From assembly GCA_019429105.1 (NCBI GenBank), contig JAHYJE010000006.1:29770-93769 (forward strand): DNA of 64,000 bases, read 5' to 3'. The notes under the pieces were generated by a model. It did no database searches. It was not told the DNA's origin and worked only from the letters and a program-made list of their open reading frames with translations. The position numbers and the translations under genes are program-made. Source of the DNA: Syntrophobacterales bacterium (GTDB taxonomy: Bacteria > Desulfobacterota > Syntrophia > Syntrophales > UBA5619). Below are positions 42,965 through 52,017 of this stretch, piece after piece. Positions within the stretch are counted from its first letter, which is position 1. Every line of letters begins with the position of its first letter.

Positions 42965-43735
42965 TTGACGCGCACGGTAATCGCAGGGAACTGGAAGATG
43001 AACAAAACCATTGGCGAAGCGGTCGCCTTTGCCGCTGATTTACTTAAAACGCTCGCAGATAAACCTGATTTGCCCGAAATAATCATCGCCCCGCCCTTCA
43101 CCGCCCTTCAAGCCGTTTCCGCCGTAATCAGCGGATCAGCGATATCGCTGGCCGCGCAGAATATCCACGAGGCGGATAAAGGCGCGTTCACCGGCGAGAT
43201 ATCCGGCGGGATGCTTCGGGAAGCCGGCTGCAGCTTCGTAATCATCGGCCACTCGGAAAGGCGAACCCTCTTCGGCGAGAAAAATGAACGCCTTAACAAA
43301 AAACTCTCTGCCGCCCTTGGGGCCGGGCTTAATCCCATATTATGCATAGGAGAAACCCTGCGGGAACGAGAACAAAACAGGATGGAAGAGGTTATTGGAG
43401 AGCAACTGAAAGAAGGGTTGAATAATCTTGGCGACGATGATATAAGGCGCATTCTTATCGCCTATGAACCGGTCTGGGCGATCGGGACGGGGGAAACGGC
43501 TGCGCCTTCGCAGGCCCAGGAAATACACCGGTTTATCAGGAATTGGATAGCCGGAAGGCACTCAAAAGAACTTTCGGAAGAGACCGTCATCCTGTACGGA
43601 GGCAGCGTTACACCCCAGAACGTCGCCCTGCTCATGTCCCAGCCGGACATTGACGGGGCGCTTGTCGGCGGGGCGAGTCTGGATGTGGAATCTTTTGTAC
43701 GGATTGTAGAATATAAATCAAATCAAGGGGTATAA
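42965..43735 (+). CDS. tpiA: Triosephosphate isomerase
   Basis: 256-aa glycolytic TIM barrel interconverting DHAP and GAP. Catalytic Lys in AGNWKMNKT, His in IIGHSERRTLFGE, Glu in IAYEPVWAIGTGETA, and the phosphate-binding YGGSVTPQN and GGASL. Starts at TTG with GGGGAGGG upstream. secG follows after 4 nt, a common gene order. Confidence 0.97.
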   Translation: MTRTVIAGNWKMNKTIGEAVAFAADLLKTLADKPDLPEIIIAPPFTALQAVSAVISGSAISLAAQNIHEADKGAFTGEISGGMLREAGCSFVIIGHSERRTLFGEKNERLNKKLSAALGAGLNPILCIGETLREREQNRMEEVIGEQLKEGLNNLGDDDIRRILIAYEPVWAIGTGETAAPSQAQEIHRFIRNWIAGRHSKELSEETVILYGGSVTPQNVALLMSQPDIDGALVGGASLDVESFVRIVEYKSNQGV

Positions 43736-43739
43736 AAAA

Positions 43740-44102
43740 GTGCATACACTGATCACCATTTTACACGTCATCATTTGCCTGATTCTGATTCTTGTCGTTC
43801 TTCTGCAGGCAGGAAAAGGCGCCAGCATGGGCGCTGTTTTCGGAGGTTCAAGCCAGACAGTCTTCGGCAGCAGCGGACCGGGGGGGTTCCTCAGCCGGAT
43901 GACGACAGTCGTCGCGGTTGTCTTTATGCTGACCTCTTTTGGCCTCTCCTACATGGCCTCGCACAAGGGCTCGTCGCTGATGGAAGGCGCGGTAAAGCCG
44001 GCCACCCAGCAAGCCGCGCCGGCCCCCAAAACGGCGGCTCAGTTTCCAACAGCCGCACCGACTGCGCCGGGGCAACCAGCCGCTCCGCTGAGCTCCAAAT
44101 AG
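43740..44102 (+). CDS. secG: Protein translocase subunit SecG
   Basis: 120-aa inner-membrane protein: two transmembrane helices (ILHVIICLILILVVLLQ; VVAVVFMLTSFGLSYM) around the hallmark cytosolic loop QAGKGASMGAVFGGSSQTVFGSSGPGGFLSRMT. The Ala/Pro-rich C-terminal tail is an extension. Starts at GTG. Accessory component of SecYEG. Confidence 0.95.
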   Translation: MHTLITILHVIICLILILVVLLQAGKGASMGAVFGGSSQTVFGSSGPGGFLSRMTTVVAVVFMLTSFGLSYMASHKGSSLMEGAVKPATQQAAPAPKTAAQFPTAAPTAPGQPAAPLSSK

Positions 44103-44275
44103 CGAAAACGCGGCGGGCCATCTTCTGATCATCAGGATATGGAACAGCGACAATGGTCAGGAAAAGCCTCCCCGGACGGCTCTTTTTATATTGACAAAGT
44201 TTTTTTAAACAGGTAATGACACGCTCCGCCGCGATGCGTTGGTAACAGCCCTTGCATGGCGCTTCACGGTTCGCT

Positions 44276-44362
44276 GCCGAAGTGGTGGAATCTGGTAGAC
44301 ACGCTATCTTGAGGGGGTAGTGGACACAATCCGTCCGGGTTCAAGTCCCGGCTTCGGCACCA
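44276..44362 (+). tRNA. tRNA-Leu (GAG)
   Basis: 87 nt with encoded CCA and a long variable arm typical of class II tRNA. Acceptor GCCGAAG/CTTCGGC; anticodon loop TTGAGGG (anticodon GAG, reading CTC). Encoded on the plus strand after secG. Confidence 0.95.
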
Positions 44363-44377
44363 TAAAAAGAAAACAGC

Positions 44378-44418
44378 GACAAAGTGTGGTCAGGGATGCG
44401 ATCTGACCACCCTTTGTC
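44378..44418 (+). terminator. Hairpin after tRNA-Leu
   Basis: About 16-bp near-perfect stem (GACAAAG-TGTGGTCAG with CTGACCACC-CTTTGTC) and 9-nt loop, 15 nt after the tRNA. Downstream sequence TATTGGGGTAGTTTTG has only a short T-run. Confidence 0.65.
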
Positions 44419-44664
44419 TATTGGGGTAGTTTTGAATTGCCTTTCGGCAAAACTCCCGCTCCGGTATGTCAGGGATGATTTATTCGGTACTGCTGCAAAA
44501 TAATTAATGTAATAAATGTGAAATCAATCACACCCTGCTGTTTTTTTCACTTGACAGAAATTCCCGGTACGCCAATAGTAACCATCAAAGTTTCACGAGA
44601 GGCGAGTGTTGCTTATTTTGTCTTCAGCACACAGGTGAGAAGAAGATAAAGCAAGGAGGTGCTT

Positions 44665-45126
44665 ATGAAATGGAATAAAATGGCCGCGCTGATTTTGGGC
44701 ATGCTGTTTACAGCAACGACTACGGCAGTCGCCGGAGATTTTGACTGGTTCAGGGATCTTAATATTCAGGCGCAGGCTGATTCATCAGGGTTCAGGGCAA
44801 GGCTTGCCACCCGCTTCCAGATCGGCGATGCCCAAATCAGCGCAGTGCTGGGGAATATCGCTGATCCGGCAGACGCATACATGGTGTTCAGGCTGGGAGA
44901 GTTGTCCCATAATCCGCCGGAAAGAGTGGTCGATGTGTACAAGGTCAACAAGGAAAAAGGTTGGGGCGTCATCGCCAGGCAGTTGGGGATCAAGCCTGGC
45001 TCCGCTGAATTTCACGCCCTGAAGCAGGGTCATGATCTCGACCGTGGCTCAGACAGGGGTAAGAAAGACTCGCAGGGTAAGAATAAAGTTAACGACAGGA
45101 ATAAGGGAAAGGGAAAAAACAAATGA
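44665..45126 (+). CDS. Small exported protein of unknown function
   Basis: 153-aa protein with signal peptide (MAALILGMLFTATTTAVAG). The mature part has an acidic-to-neutral domain (FRARLATRFQIGDAQISAVLGNIADPADAYMVFRLGELS) and a highly charged tail (GSDRGKKDSQGKNKVNDRNKGKGKNK). Start ATG has AAGGAGGT just upstream. I recognise no named family. A TTGACA promoter-like sequence lies around 44551 and the next gene encodes a lipoprotein in the same orientation. Confidence 0.75.
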   Translation: MKWNKMAALILGMLFTATTTAVAGDFDWFRDLNIQAQADSSGFRARLATRFQIGDAQISAVLGNIADPADAYMVFRLGELSHNPPERVVDVYKVNKEKGWGVIARQLGIKPGSAEFHALKQGHDLDRGSDRGKKDSQGKNKVNDRNKGKGKNK

Positions 45127-45154
45127 TCGCGACAGTGATCGGTTGGAGGATAAT

Positions 45155-45472
45155 ATGAACAAATTTTTGATTGCCATTGTTTTGGGCGCTTTGTTGTCTG
45201 TTTCCTGCGCTGCAACCATCGGACCTCATGGCGCCAGCGTCTCGATCGCCCCGGCTCTTCCCGTAACGGTGGAGTTGGTGGAGCCATACTACGTTTATGG
45301 CGGCTATCACTATTATTACAATAATGCCCGGTGGTACTATTCCCGTTCGCGGAGTGGTCCCTGGATCGATCTACCCAGGGAACGTTATCCCAAAGAGGTG
45401 AGAAGAAGGGGTAAAGATCGCGAGCGCGGAGATCAGGGCAGAGGGCGGAAGACCGGACATGATCGTGATTAG
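45155..45472 (+). CDS. Small YXWV-like lipoprotein
   Basis: 105-aa protein with a lipoprotein signal: hydrophobic LIAIVLGALLSV followed by SCAAT, so C18 is the likely lipidated residue. The mature part is Tyr-rich (EPYYVYGGYHYYYNNARWYYSRSRSGPW), then Arg/Lys-rich. GGAGGA precedes ATG; it starts 28 nt after the preceding gene, so the two exported proteins form an operon. Function unknown. Confidence 0.72.
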   Translation: MNKFLIAIVLGALLSVSCAATIGPHGASVSIAPALPVTVELVEPYYVYGGYHYYYNNARWYYSRSRSGPWIDLPRERYPKEVRRRGKDRERGDQGRGRKTGHDRD

Positions 45473-45713
45473 TCGGGAACGGTTGCAATAAGCGAAGTTT
45501 GCAAAAAAATCAGAGAATTTCTTACCGGACTGGCCGTTGAGCGGCTGGTCCGGATTGTTAAAATATTTTCTTGACTTCTCAACTCATTTTAGTTCAAAGT
45601 CTTTCCCGCAAGGATCACTTGACTTTAATCGTGTATTATCGATGGCCCAAGGCACGGTAAATGGAAGGTCCCACGATCTTAATTTTCCGGTAAAAAAGGA
45701 GCGTGTAAAAAAC

Positions 45714-46859
45714 ATGGCTGATGACAGCATTGATTCCAAAGTATATCGTAAACTTCAGCAAAAACTGGATAAACTGCCGATTGCTTTCCCTGCCACTGAA
45801 TCCGGCGTGGAAATTCGGATATTAAAGCATCTGTTCACCCCCGAACAGGCGCAAATCGCCTTATCGATGAGCTTCATCCCTGAACCGGCGACCGTTATTC
45901 AAAAACGCCTGAAGAAAAAATACCCCCTTCTTGCCGATCTGGAAAAAATTTTGGACAAAATGTCCGATCAGGGCAGCATTGCCCGGAGCATCACCAAAAA
46001 CGGGCTGAAAATCTTCAGCGTTACGATGCTGGCGATCGGCATGTTTGAATTTCAGGTGGCCCATCTCACAAAAGAGTTTTATGTGGATTTCAAGCAATAT
46101 ATCGATGAAAAATTTCGCGACACCCTCCTGAATCCCAAATTTACCCAGCTCCGTCCTGTACCGACCAAAGGCTCCATTACCCCCGATCTCAATATCATGC
46201 CTTACGATGACATTCGCCAGGTTCTAACGAAGCATCGTGGCCCTTTCCACGTGGTTGACTGTATCTGTAAAGAGGGGCAGGACTTGCTCGGTCAGCCCTG
46301 CAAGGTAACCAAAGAAAGGGAGCTTTGCCTGCTCTTTGGCACGGCGGCCCGCAATTATAAAGACCACGGCTGGGGACGGGAAATTACCCGGGAGGAAGTT
46401 TTTAAAATTTTGGATAAAGGCGAGGAAGACGGCCTGGTGGTGCAGCCCTCCAATTCCCAATATCCGTTTTGCGTCTGCCTGTGCTGCGGCTGTTGTTGTG
46501 AGGTGTTATCGAACGCAAAACTCCTGGACAACCCTGCCCAGTATTTCTATTCCAACTACCACGCGGTTACCGATGACGATCTCTGCATCGGGTGCGGCTT
46601 GTGCATAGACCGCTGTCAGATGGAGGCAATTACCCTGGAAGATGGTAAAAGCAAAGTTGATTCAGGGAAATGCATCGGCTGCGGGCTATGTGCAACAGTT
46701 TGCGACACACAAGCCATTCATCTGCAGAAAAAGGAGCAAATAACCGTTCCGGCGAAGGACACCACGCAATTTTATCTCAATCTGATGCGGGCCCGGGCGG
46801 GAAATGCCAAAATGATCCTGATGATGACCCGCCGCGCCCTGGGAATGGCCACCCCCTGA
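45714..46859 (+). CDS. 4Fe-4S ferredoxin-type protein with N-terminal winged-helix-like region
   Basis: 381 aa from MADDSIDSKVYRKL (AAAGGAG 14 nt upstream); the frame continues further upstream but without a good start. Residues 20-110 resemble a winged helix. The centre has cysteine-rich VDCICKEGQDLLGQPC and CVCLCCGCCCEVL. The C-terminus is a 2[4Fe-4S] ferredoxin module: CIGCGLCIDRC and CIGCGLCATVCDTQ. I associate this arrangement with unassigned anaerobe redox proteins. Monocistronic; MITE copy C lies 61 nt downstream. Confidence 0.85.
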   Translation: MADDSIDSKVYRKLQQKLDKLPIAFPATESGVEIRILKHLFTPEQAQIALSMSFIPEPATVIQKRLKKKYPLLADLEKILDKMSDQGSIARSITKNGLKIFSVTMLAIGMFEFQVAHLTKEFYVDFKQYIDEKFRDTLLNPKFTQLRPVPTKGSITPDLNIMPYDDIRQVLTKHRGPFHVVDCICKEGQDLLGQPCKVTKERELCLLFGTAARNYKDHGWGREITREEVFKILDKGEEDGLVVQPSNSQYPFCVCLCCGCCCEVLSNAKLLDNPAQYFYSNYHAVTDDDLCIGCGLCIDRCQMEAITLEDGKSKVDSGKCIGCGLCATVCDTQAIHLQKKEQITVPAKDTTQFYLNLMRARAGNAKMILMMTRRALGMATP

Positions 46860-46920
46860 AATCCCCATCTGCCATTGATATGACGCAAGAGAAATGGCCG
46901 ACGATATTGGGGTAAAAATC

Positions 46921-47062
46921 TCTGAAATCATGGATGCCCGAGTGCTTTTGTCGGGCATCCATGATTTCAGATAGTTAAAAACTGGATTATGAACATTAAA
47001 CTTCGTTTTCCCGCTTAAAATCATTGCGGGAATGACAGAGTCGGGACTTTTGCAATTGGCTC
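46921..47062. mobile_element. MITE-like element, copy C, one end rearranged
   Basis: In reverse orientation it matches copy B from the right end (complement of GAGCCAATTGCAAAAG) through the central motif and the ATGGATGCCCGA arm. Its other terminal repeat is missing; the arm is instead repeated as a perfect inverted repeat (21-bp arms 46921-46941 and 46951-46971, 9-nt loop), making a strong hairpin. No target duplication is recognisable. Confidence 0.8.
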
Positions 47063-47081
47063 AAACCAGCAGGTTTTACTA

Positions 47082-47918
47082 GTGGACAAAAAAAGAGAAG
47101 CCGCCGTTTTTCTCCCCGAAGACCGGAAGATTTGCGAAACGCTGCTCGGCGCGGCGGCAGAGCGCAAAGACAATGAGAAAACCCTGCCGGAGCTTGCCGT
47201 ATCGTTGGGCAAGCAGTTTCTCGGCGCCCCCTACCAGCCGCAGACACTCGAGCGCGAAGGCGGAGAAATCCTTGTTGCCAATCTGCGCGCCTTTGACTGC
47301 ATGACCTTCGTCGAAAGCGTCATCGCACTGGCGCTTGCGATTAAGTCAGGGGAAACCGACTGCCAATGTTATCTGGAGAAACTGAAGAAAATACGCTACC
47401 GGGGGGGCCTGATAGACGGCTACCCGTCTCGCCTTCATTACTTCACCGATTGGCTTGGAGACAACGAACATAAGGGGTTGGCAGTTGACATGACTTCACG
47501 CCTCGGGGGCCTTCCCGTTAACAAAAGCTTCAATGAACTGACCCGCCACCGCGACGACCATCCGCCCCTCCAGGATGACGCCATTTTTCGAAAAATGCAA
47601 AAGGTGGAAGCGGCCTGCTCAAGGCGCGCCTTTCATTTCATCCCGAAGGAGCGCTGGGGGGAGACGGAAGGGGGAATTGCCGACGGAGACCTTATCGCGA
47701 TAACAACCAACCGGGAGGGGATCGACGTTCTTCACGTCGGATTTGCCGTGCTGGTCAAAAAAAAGGCCCACCTTATGCATGCATCCAGTAAAGCCGGCGC
47801 GGTAGTTTTATCAGACGTTACGCTGAATGGCTACCTGCGGGAAAAGCGCTCCCGCACCGGGGTAATCGTCGGCCGCCTGCGCGCCTTGCCATCCCGGCGG
47901 GAAATCACAACCAATTAA
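47082..47918 (+). CDS. DUF1460 / N-acetylmuramoyl-L-alanine amidase-like protein
   Basis: 278-aa protein of the DUF1460 (NlpC/P60-like) family: LGAPYQPQTLER, ANLRAFDCMTFVESVIALALAI with the probable catalytic Cys, KIRYRGGLIDGYPSRLHYFTDWL, and a His in DVLHVGFAVLVKKKAHLMHASS. GTG start at 47082 is the only reasonable one. Relatives usually carry a signal peptide, absent here; the gene begins 19 nt after MITE copy C, so the exported N-terminus may have been lost. Role would be cell-wall peptide cleavage if exported. Confidence 0.82.
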   Translation: MDKKREAAVFLPEDRKICETLLGAAAERKDNEKTLPELAVSLGKQFLGAPYQPQTLEREGGEILVANLRAFDCMTFVESVIALALAIKSGETDCQCYLEKLKKIRYRGGLIDGYPSRLHYFTDWLGDNEHKGLAVDMTSRLGGLPVNKSFNELTRHRDDHPPLQDDAIFRKMQKVEAACSRRAFHFIPKERWGETEGGIADGDLIAITTNREGIDVLHVGFAVLVKKKAHLMHASSKAGAVVLSDVTLNGYLREKRSRTGVIVGRLRALPSRREITTN

Positions 47919-47956
47919 TCTCCGCCCCGGCTGGGACGCAGCGGGGGAAAAGCCCT

Positions 47957-48967
47957 TCATAGCTCGGCCAGAATCTCTCCGACCATCGCGTCATCGTACG
48001 CAACCTCCCGGTAAATGTCGGCCACCATTGCAGCGGTCAAGGCGTCAAAATCCCTTTCCCGGGGCGTAATAATCACCCCGCCCATATCGGCAGCCCCGGG
48101 GCTGACGACATGCTGCTGCTCCCCTTCGCGAAAAAATGCGTCCGGACGATGCTTCAAGCGGGGGAAAAGAAGCAGTTGCCAGCCTTCTTCCGTACGGGTG
48201 CAGAAAATGTTCAGTGGCGGCTCGCCCGCGGAAACGGTTATCCTGCTTCCGAGAATCCCCGAAATTCTTGCAACCGCGCCGCTGACGGCCGAATCGCTGC
48301 TTCCGCGGATTACCAGAACGCCCCGCGCCAGTCCCTTTATTCTGAATATCTCCACCCCATCCATGATCTTTGCTTCACTCCGATTTTCTGGAGCAAGCGC
48401 CTCCTCTTCGATCGGCATAAAACCGCAGGGCGCCGCCTGAAAGTGCAGGTGGTCGGGCGCCGAGGCGCCGGCCCGGGGGCCATTGTAAAAAACGGTCATC
48501 CCGGGGCCAAGATCATCGGCAAGCATCAGCAGTAATTCCATGTTTTCCGAGAGCGACTGCGGCGTATGCCGGATGGCGGCGATCGTCAAATGGCCCGGGA
48601 AGATCGGCGCCGGATTACAGAGTACATTGTAATCATCACGGTACAGGATTGCTTCCTGCTCGACGGGAAGATTTTGCGGACACAAAAAACAGGGCCGCCT
48701 TTTTATCGCTTCCGGATCGAGCTTCGCCCCGCTGCTGACCATCCGCTGGGGATTGCACTGTATCTGCACCCGCCATTTGCCGCCGTCGATCTCCCTGGTC
48801 AGGGACTTCTCCAGGGCGGCATAGCCCGCAGCGAGGGCGGGCCAGTTTTTTTTCTGTTTCTTGAGCAACTGCGCAGCCGATTCGGCAAGCGCGCCCGGCC
48901 CTTTTCCCCCGGTAAAAACTGAAAAATATTCTTTTTCTGACAGATGTACGGCTCGGTCACTTGCCAT
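47957..48967 (-). CDS. DUF4922/HIT-like phosphorylase-type protein
   Basis: 336-aa protein of the DUF4922 group. Features: RRPCFLCPQNLPVEQ, FPGHLTIAAIRHTPQSL and the HIT-like APDHLHFQAAP (histidine-x-histidine). HIT superfamily members cleave nucleotide-sugar or dinucleotide phosphates. The start overlaps the glycosyltransferase stop by about 10 nt, so the two are translationally coupled, and may share a nucleotide-sugar pathway. ATG at 48967 chosen; TTG at 48970 possible. Confidence 0.78.
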   Translation of the reverse strand: MASDRAVHLSEKEYFSVFTGGKGPGALAESAAQLLKKQKKNWPALAAGYAALEKSLTREIDGGKWRVQIQCNPQRMVSSGAKLDPEAIKRRPCFLCPQNLPVEQEAILYRDDYNVLCNPAPIFPGHLTIAAIRHTPQSLSENMELLLMLADDLGPGMTVFYNGPRAGASAPDHLHFQAAPCGFMPIEEEALAPENRSEAKIMDGVEIFRIKGLARGVLVIRGSSDSAVSGAVARISGILGSRITVSAGEPPLNIFCTRTEEGWQLLLFPRLKHRPDAFFREGEQQHVVSPGAADMGGVIITPRERDFDALTAAMVADIYREVAYDDAMVGEILAEL

Positions 48968-50447
48968 CAAAAGCGGTTTCCTTTCTATTCATGGTCTGGC
49001 GCGCCTTAATCTCTATAGTCCGAAGCCGATCCTTGTAGGCATTGTAACGATTCACCTGCTCTACCGTCAAAACAGAATCGGTGTTGCCTCCCCAGCGGCG
49101 GCAAAGGTAGAGGCTTTCGTATATCCTGCCGATGCGGTATTCCCGGGAGAGGCGCAGGGCAACCGCATAATCCTCTCCATAGCCGACGTTCGGAAACCCG
49201 ATCTGCCTCAGCAGGGCTGTGTCAAAGGCCCTCGGCGCGCCGACGCCGTTGACGCGCAGGATGTTGTTCCTGCCGTTTTCTTCGCTCCACTCGGTATGAG
49301 CGATCAGCCCCGGCGGAATCTCCCGCAGGCCGGCATCGACAATCGTATAGGAACCGACGGCAAGCGCGCAGTTCTCCGTTCGCAGCAGCTCGACAAGCCG
49401 CTGGAGGACAGCTTCCCCCCCGTAGAGGTCGTCGGAATCGAGCTGAACGGCATAGCGGCCGCACAAGGTGGAAAAGACGGCCTCGTTCCAGCAACCGCCG
49501 ATCGAGAGATCGAACCGCCGGGGAATGACGAGTTTCAACTGCGGCGTTTGTTCGGCCAGCCCCAAGAGGATATCCGTCGTTCCGTCGGTTGAATGGTTGT
49601 CAACAACGATCACATTGAACGGAAAATCTGTCTTCTGGGCAAGGGCGCTTTTGACTGCGTCGGAGACAGTCTTCACCCGGTTGCGTATCGGAATCACAAC
49701 GCTCGCCTCCACGGGAAACGCCTGCGGGGAGGCGGGAATATCTTTCCACTTTGGCGGCAGCCATGCCCCTGTCCGTTTGAGATGCGCCGTCGCCGCATCT
49801 TCGCACTCTCTTTGGAAATCACGGTTTCGGGGATCAACGTAGGCAAACCCTCCCTTCGCCTCCCCGGACTTTTCGATGCCGTTTTTTACAATTATGCTGA
49901 GGCGTTCCGGTAGATGAAGCAACTCGTGCTCTTCCGAAATTTTCAGGCGCAGATCATAAAAACCCGCCCAGCGGCAGGGAGCAATTGCCCCGTATTTTTT
50001 CAGGGCATGACGGGCGGCCTCAACATCCATCATAATTAACGGGCCAAAATCGAAATCGTCGCGGATACTCCCTGCCTGGTAGTCGTTAACCGGATGGTCG
50101 CTGATGACGTCATTTTTCAACTCGGCGTAATCCGCATAGATCATTCCTGCGCCGGTTGCGAGGGCAATAGACAAAAGACGCTCCGGGGCGCGCAGATCCG
50201 GCCGCACATCCCCGCCGGCTACATACAGCAGATAGCGGGTGGCAACTTGGTAGATGATTTCATTCCAAACCTGCCCGGAATAAATATCCGCAGCCGGAAT
50301 GGCTTCACAACGCGCGACGGGGGTTGCCTGAGCACCGGCGGCGAGCAGCAAAATCCGGCTGATCAGGGGATTCTCGATGATTTCGTTCATCATCTTGTCC
50401 CGAGAGCCCCTGTCCCGGGAAGTGACGATGGTGAGCATATCCTTCAT
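48957..50447 (-). CDS. Family 2-like glycosyltransferase, two-domain
   Basis: About 496 aa from MKDMLTIVTSRDRGS; the frame extends to 50531. The C-terminal half is a GT-A glycosyltransferase: VEASVVIPIRNRVKTVSDAVKSALAQ, NVIVVDNHSTDGT, YAVQLDSDDLYGG (DxD), VGYGEDYAVALRLS. The N-terminal 270 residues are a separate region (ILLLAAGAQATPVARCEAIPA…FDFGPLIMMDVEAARHAL) with cupin/GT-like strands but unclear function. Coupled to the DUF4922 gene downstream. Confidence 0.82.
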   Translation of the reverse strand: MKDMLTIVTSRDRGSRDKMMNEIIENPLISRILLLAAGAQATPVARCEAIPAADIYSGQVWNEIIYQVATRYLLYVAGGDVRPDLRAPERLLSIALATGAGMIYADYAELKNDVISDHPVNDYQAGSIRDDFDFGPLIMMDVEAARHALKKYGAIAPCRWAGFYDLRLKISEEHELLHLPERLSIIVKNGIEKSGEAKGGFAYVDPRNRDFQRECEDAATAHLKRTGAWLPPKWKDIPASPQAFPVEASVVIPIRNRVKTVSDAVKSALAQKTDFPFNVIVVDNHSTDGTTDILLGLAEQTPQLKLVIPRRFDLSIGGCWNEAVFSTLCGRYAVQLDSDDLYGGEAVLQRLVELLRTENCALAVGSYTIVDAGLREIPPGLIAHTEWSEENGRNNILRVNGVGAPRAFDTALLRQIGFPNVGYGEDYAVALRLSREYRIGRIYESLYLCRRWGGNTDSVLTVEQVNRYNAYKDRLRTIEIKARQTMNRKETAFDGK

Positions 50448-50558
50448 AATGGTGTTTCCGTCATCGCGGCCGAGAAAAACAGGAAAACGGCGATTTCCCC
50501 TGTGCCGAAAAACCGCCGTTTGTGATTTCATGGACTTGGCTGACAGACAGGCAACGCC

Positions 50559-51731
50559 TCATCCTTGCGGACGGAGCCGCTCCGGAAGCACAGCCTGCGG
50601 CGCCCAATCCGCGGGGATAAGCTGCCCGGGTTTCTCGCCAAGCTTTTCGGTGAGTTTCTTCAGACCGGGACGGGCGAATTCCCTGTGGCCATTTTTCTCC
50701 GTCCGCCCGTTGTAAATCGCCTCGGAACGCAGCCGCCGGCCAATGGTCTTTTCCATCTGCTTGCCCAGCGCCAAAACCCGGTCAACGTCATATCCGTGTT
50801 CGATCCCCATTTCGTCAATCATCACCAGCAGATCCTCCATCGTGATGAGGCCGACATAGCGCGGATCCTTGTAATAATATTCCCCGGTGCCTTTTACCGG
50901 GCAATCGTTGAGGAAATTTGCCGGCTGACCGCCCAGGCCGCCGAGCGTCGCCTCAAAACGGCAGATGCCGGCCTGCATCGCGGCCAGAACTGACGCGGAT
51001 GCGATCCGCTTCGTTTCGTGAAAATGGGCTAAATGCACCTCGGGGTCGGGGATCGCATCCAGAATCATCGAGTAGTACCGGTAAACATCAGCCGGCGATG
51101 CGGAACCGTCGTGGTCGGCGTGCTCTATGTCATACGCTCCCAACTCTAAAAAACGTTTGGTGAATTCGACGGCATCCGCCATATCGGTCGCGCCGGTAAT
51201 CGGGCTGCCCCAGATCGTGCTGACCGTTCCGTTCATCTTGATTCCGACGTCGGAGGCCTTCTTGATGCACCGCTCCACCTCTTTCCAGTACTGGGAAAGC
51301 GTCGTGCCGGAATTGGCAAAGTGGTGCTCCGGATCAGTAGAAACCATCATCAGAATCCGGTCCGGGCCGATCCCCCGCTTGCGGAGCTCAATCGCCTTAT
51401 CCACCGCCACTTCCCGGATGGTAACGGCAGTAAAGGTAAGTTCGGCCGGATTGATGCCCCGGCGTTCGCAGTTTTTCCGGAAACGCTCCCCGCGGAAATG
51501 CGTCAGTACCGCTTCCGCATCCCTGAACTGGGGGATGCCCGCGGGATTGCCGAGGTTGGTGAGCTCTATCTCCCGGCACCCCGCCATTATCATCTCTTCG
51601 GCATAGAAAATCTTTGCCTCGGTGGAGATGGTTTTCTCCTCATGCTGAAACCCGTCACGGATCGTAATATCGCCGATCGTCACCTTCCTGGGCATCCGGG
51701 GGAAAATCTTCCAGTAATCATACTCGGTCAT
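50559..51731 (-). CDS. HMG-CoA lyase-like aldolase
   Basis: 390-aa protein of the HMGL-like TIM-barrel family: VTIGDITIRDGFQHEEKT (catalytic Arg-Asp), EIELTNLGNPAGIPQFRD, YDIEHADHDGSASPADVYRYY, VHLAHFHETKRIASASVLAAMQAG (metal His-x-His), FEATLGGLGGQP. The family includes HMG-CoA lyase, homocitrate and isopropylmalate synthases; the substrate is not fixed, but location beside a CoA ligase and TRAP transporter points to a catabolic CoA ester. Last gene of the second catabolic operon. Confidence 0.85.
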   Translation of the reverse strand: MTEYDYWKIFPRMPRKVTIGDITIRDGFQHEEKTISTEAKIFYAEEMIMAGCREIELTNLGNPAGIPQFRDAEAVLTHFRGERFRKNCERRGINPAELTFTAVTIREVAVDKAIELRKRGIGPDRILMMVSTDPEHHFANSGTTLSQYWKEVERCIKKASDVGIKMNGTVSTIWGSPITGATDMADAVEFTKRFLELGAYDIEHADHDGSASPADVYRYYSMILDAIPDPEVHLAHFHETKRIASASVLAAMQAGICRFEATLGGLGGQPANFLNDCPVKGTGEYYYKDPRYVGLITMEDLLVMIDEMGIEHGYDVDRVLALGKQMEKTIGRRLRSEAIYNGRTEKNGHREFARPGLKKLTEKLGEKPGQLIPADWAPQAVLPERLRPQG

Positions 51732-51829
51732 AAAACACGTTCTCCCTTTTTTTCGATTTTATTGGTGGATGTCACCTTTGGTGAGCAGCTACCTGAAGAA
51801 GCCGGAACGAAGCCTGAACCCGGCAGTTT

Positions 51830-52006
51830 TTAAAGGGCCGACACATCAGGGATGTTGATCTCGAGCATCTTGATGCTGGCCAGAATGCGGCTGGAGTTGC
51901 GGTAGAGGGCGGGAAAATCCTCGCCCATTGCCTTGATTTCCTCCGCCGTTTCCCGCAGCGAATTGATTTTTTTTCGAATTTCCTGCAGGTCTTTTTCTCC
52001 CGTCAT
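51830..52006 (-). CDS. 58-aa coiled-coil protein
   Basis: Short protein between the ligase and lyase genes, from MTGEKDLQEIRKKINSLRET (GGGAGA upstream). It predicts one or two helices (EIRKKINSLRETAEEIKAM; YRNSSRILASIKMLEI). No family recognised. Its ATG lies 12 nt after the ligase stop and before the lyase gene, so it belongs to the operon. It may be a structural accessory of the ligase. Confidence 0.6.
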   Translation of the reverse strand: MTGEKDLQEIRKKINSLRETAEEIKAMGEDFPALYRNSSRILASIKMLEINIPDVSAL

Positions 52007-52017
52007 GGTTTCTCCCT

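Noticed and set aside
44428..44441. AGTTTTGAATTGCC, similar to an element right end
   Set aside because: One base is missing and no left end or duplication is found nearby.
46921..46971. Stand-alone terminator for the ferredoxin-type gene
   Set aside because: The hairpin is strong, but no T-run follows and its sequence belongs to the element copy.
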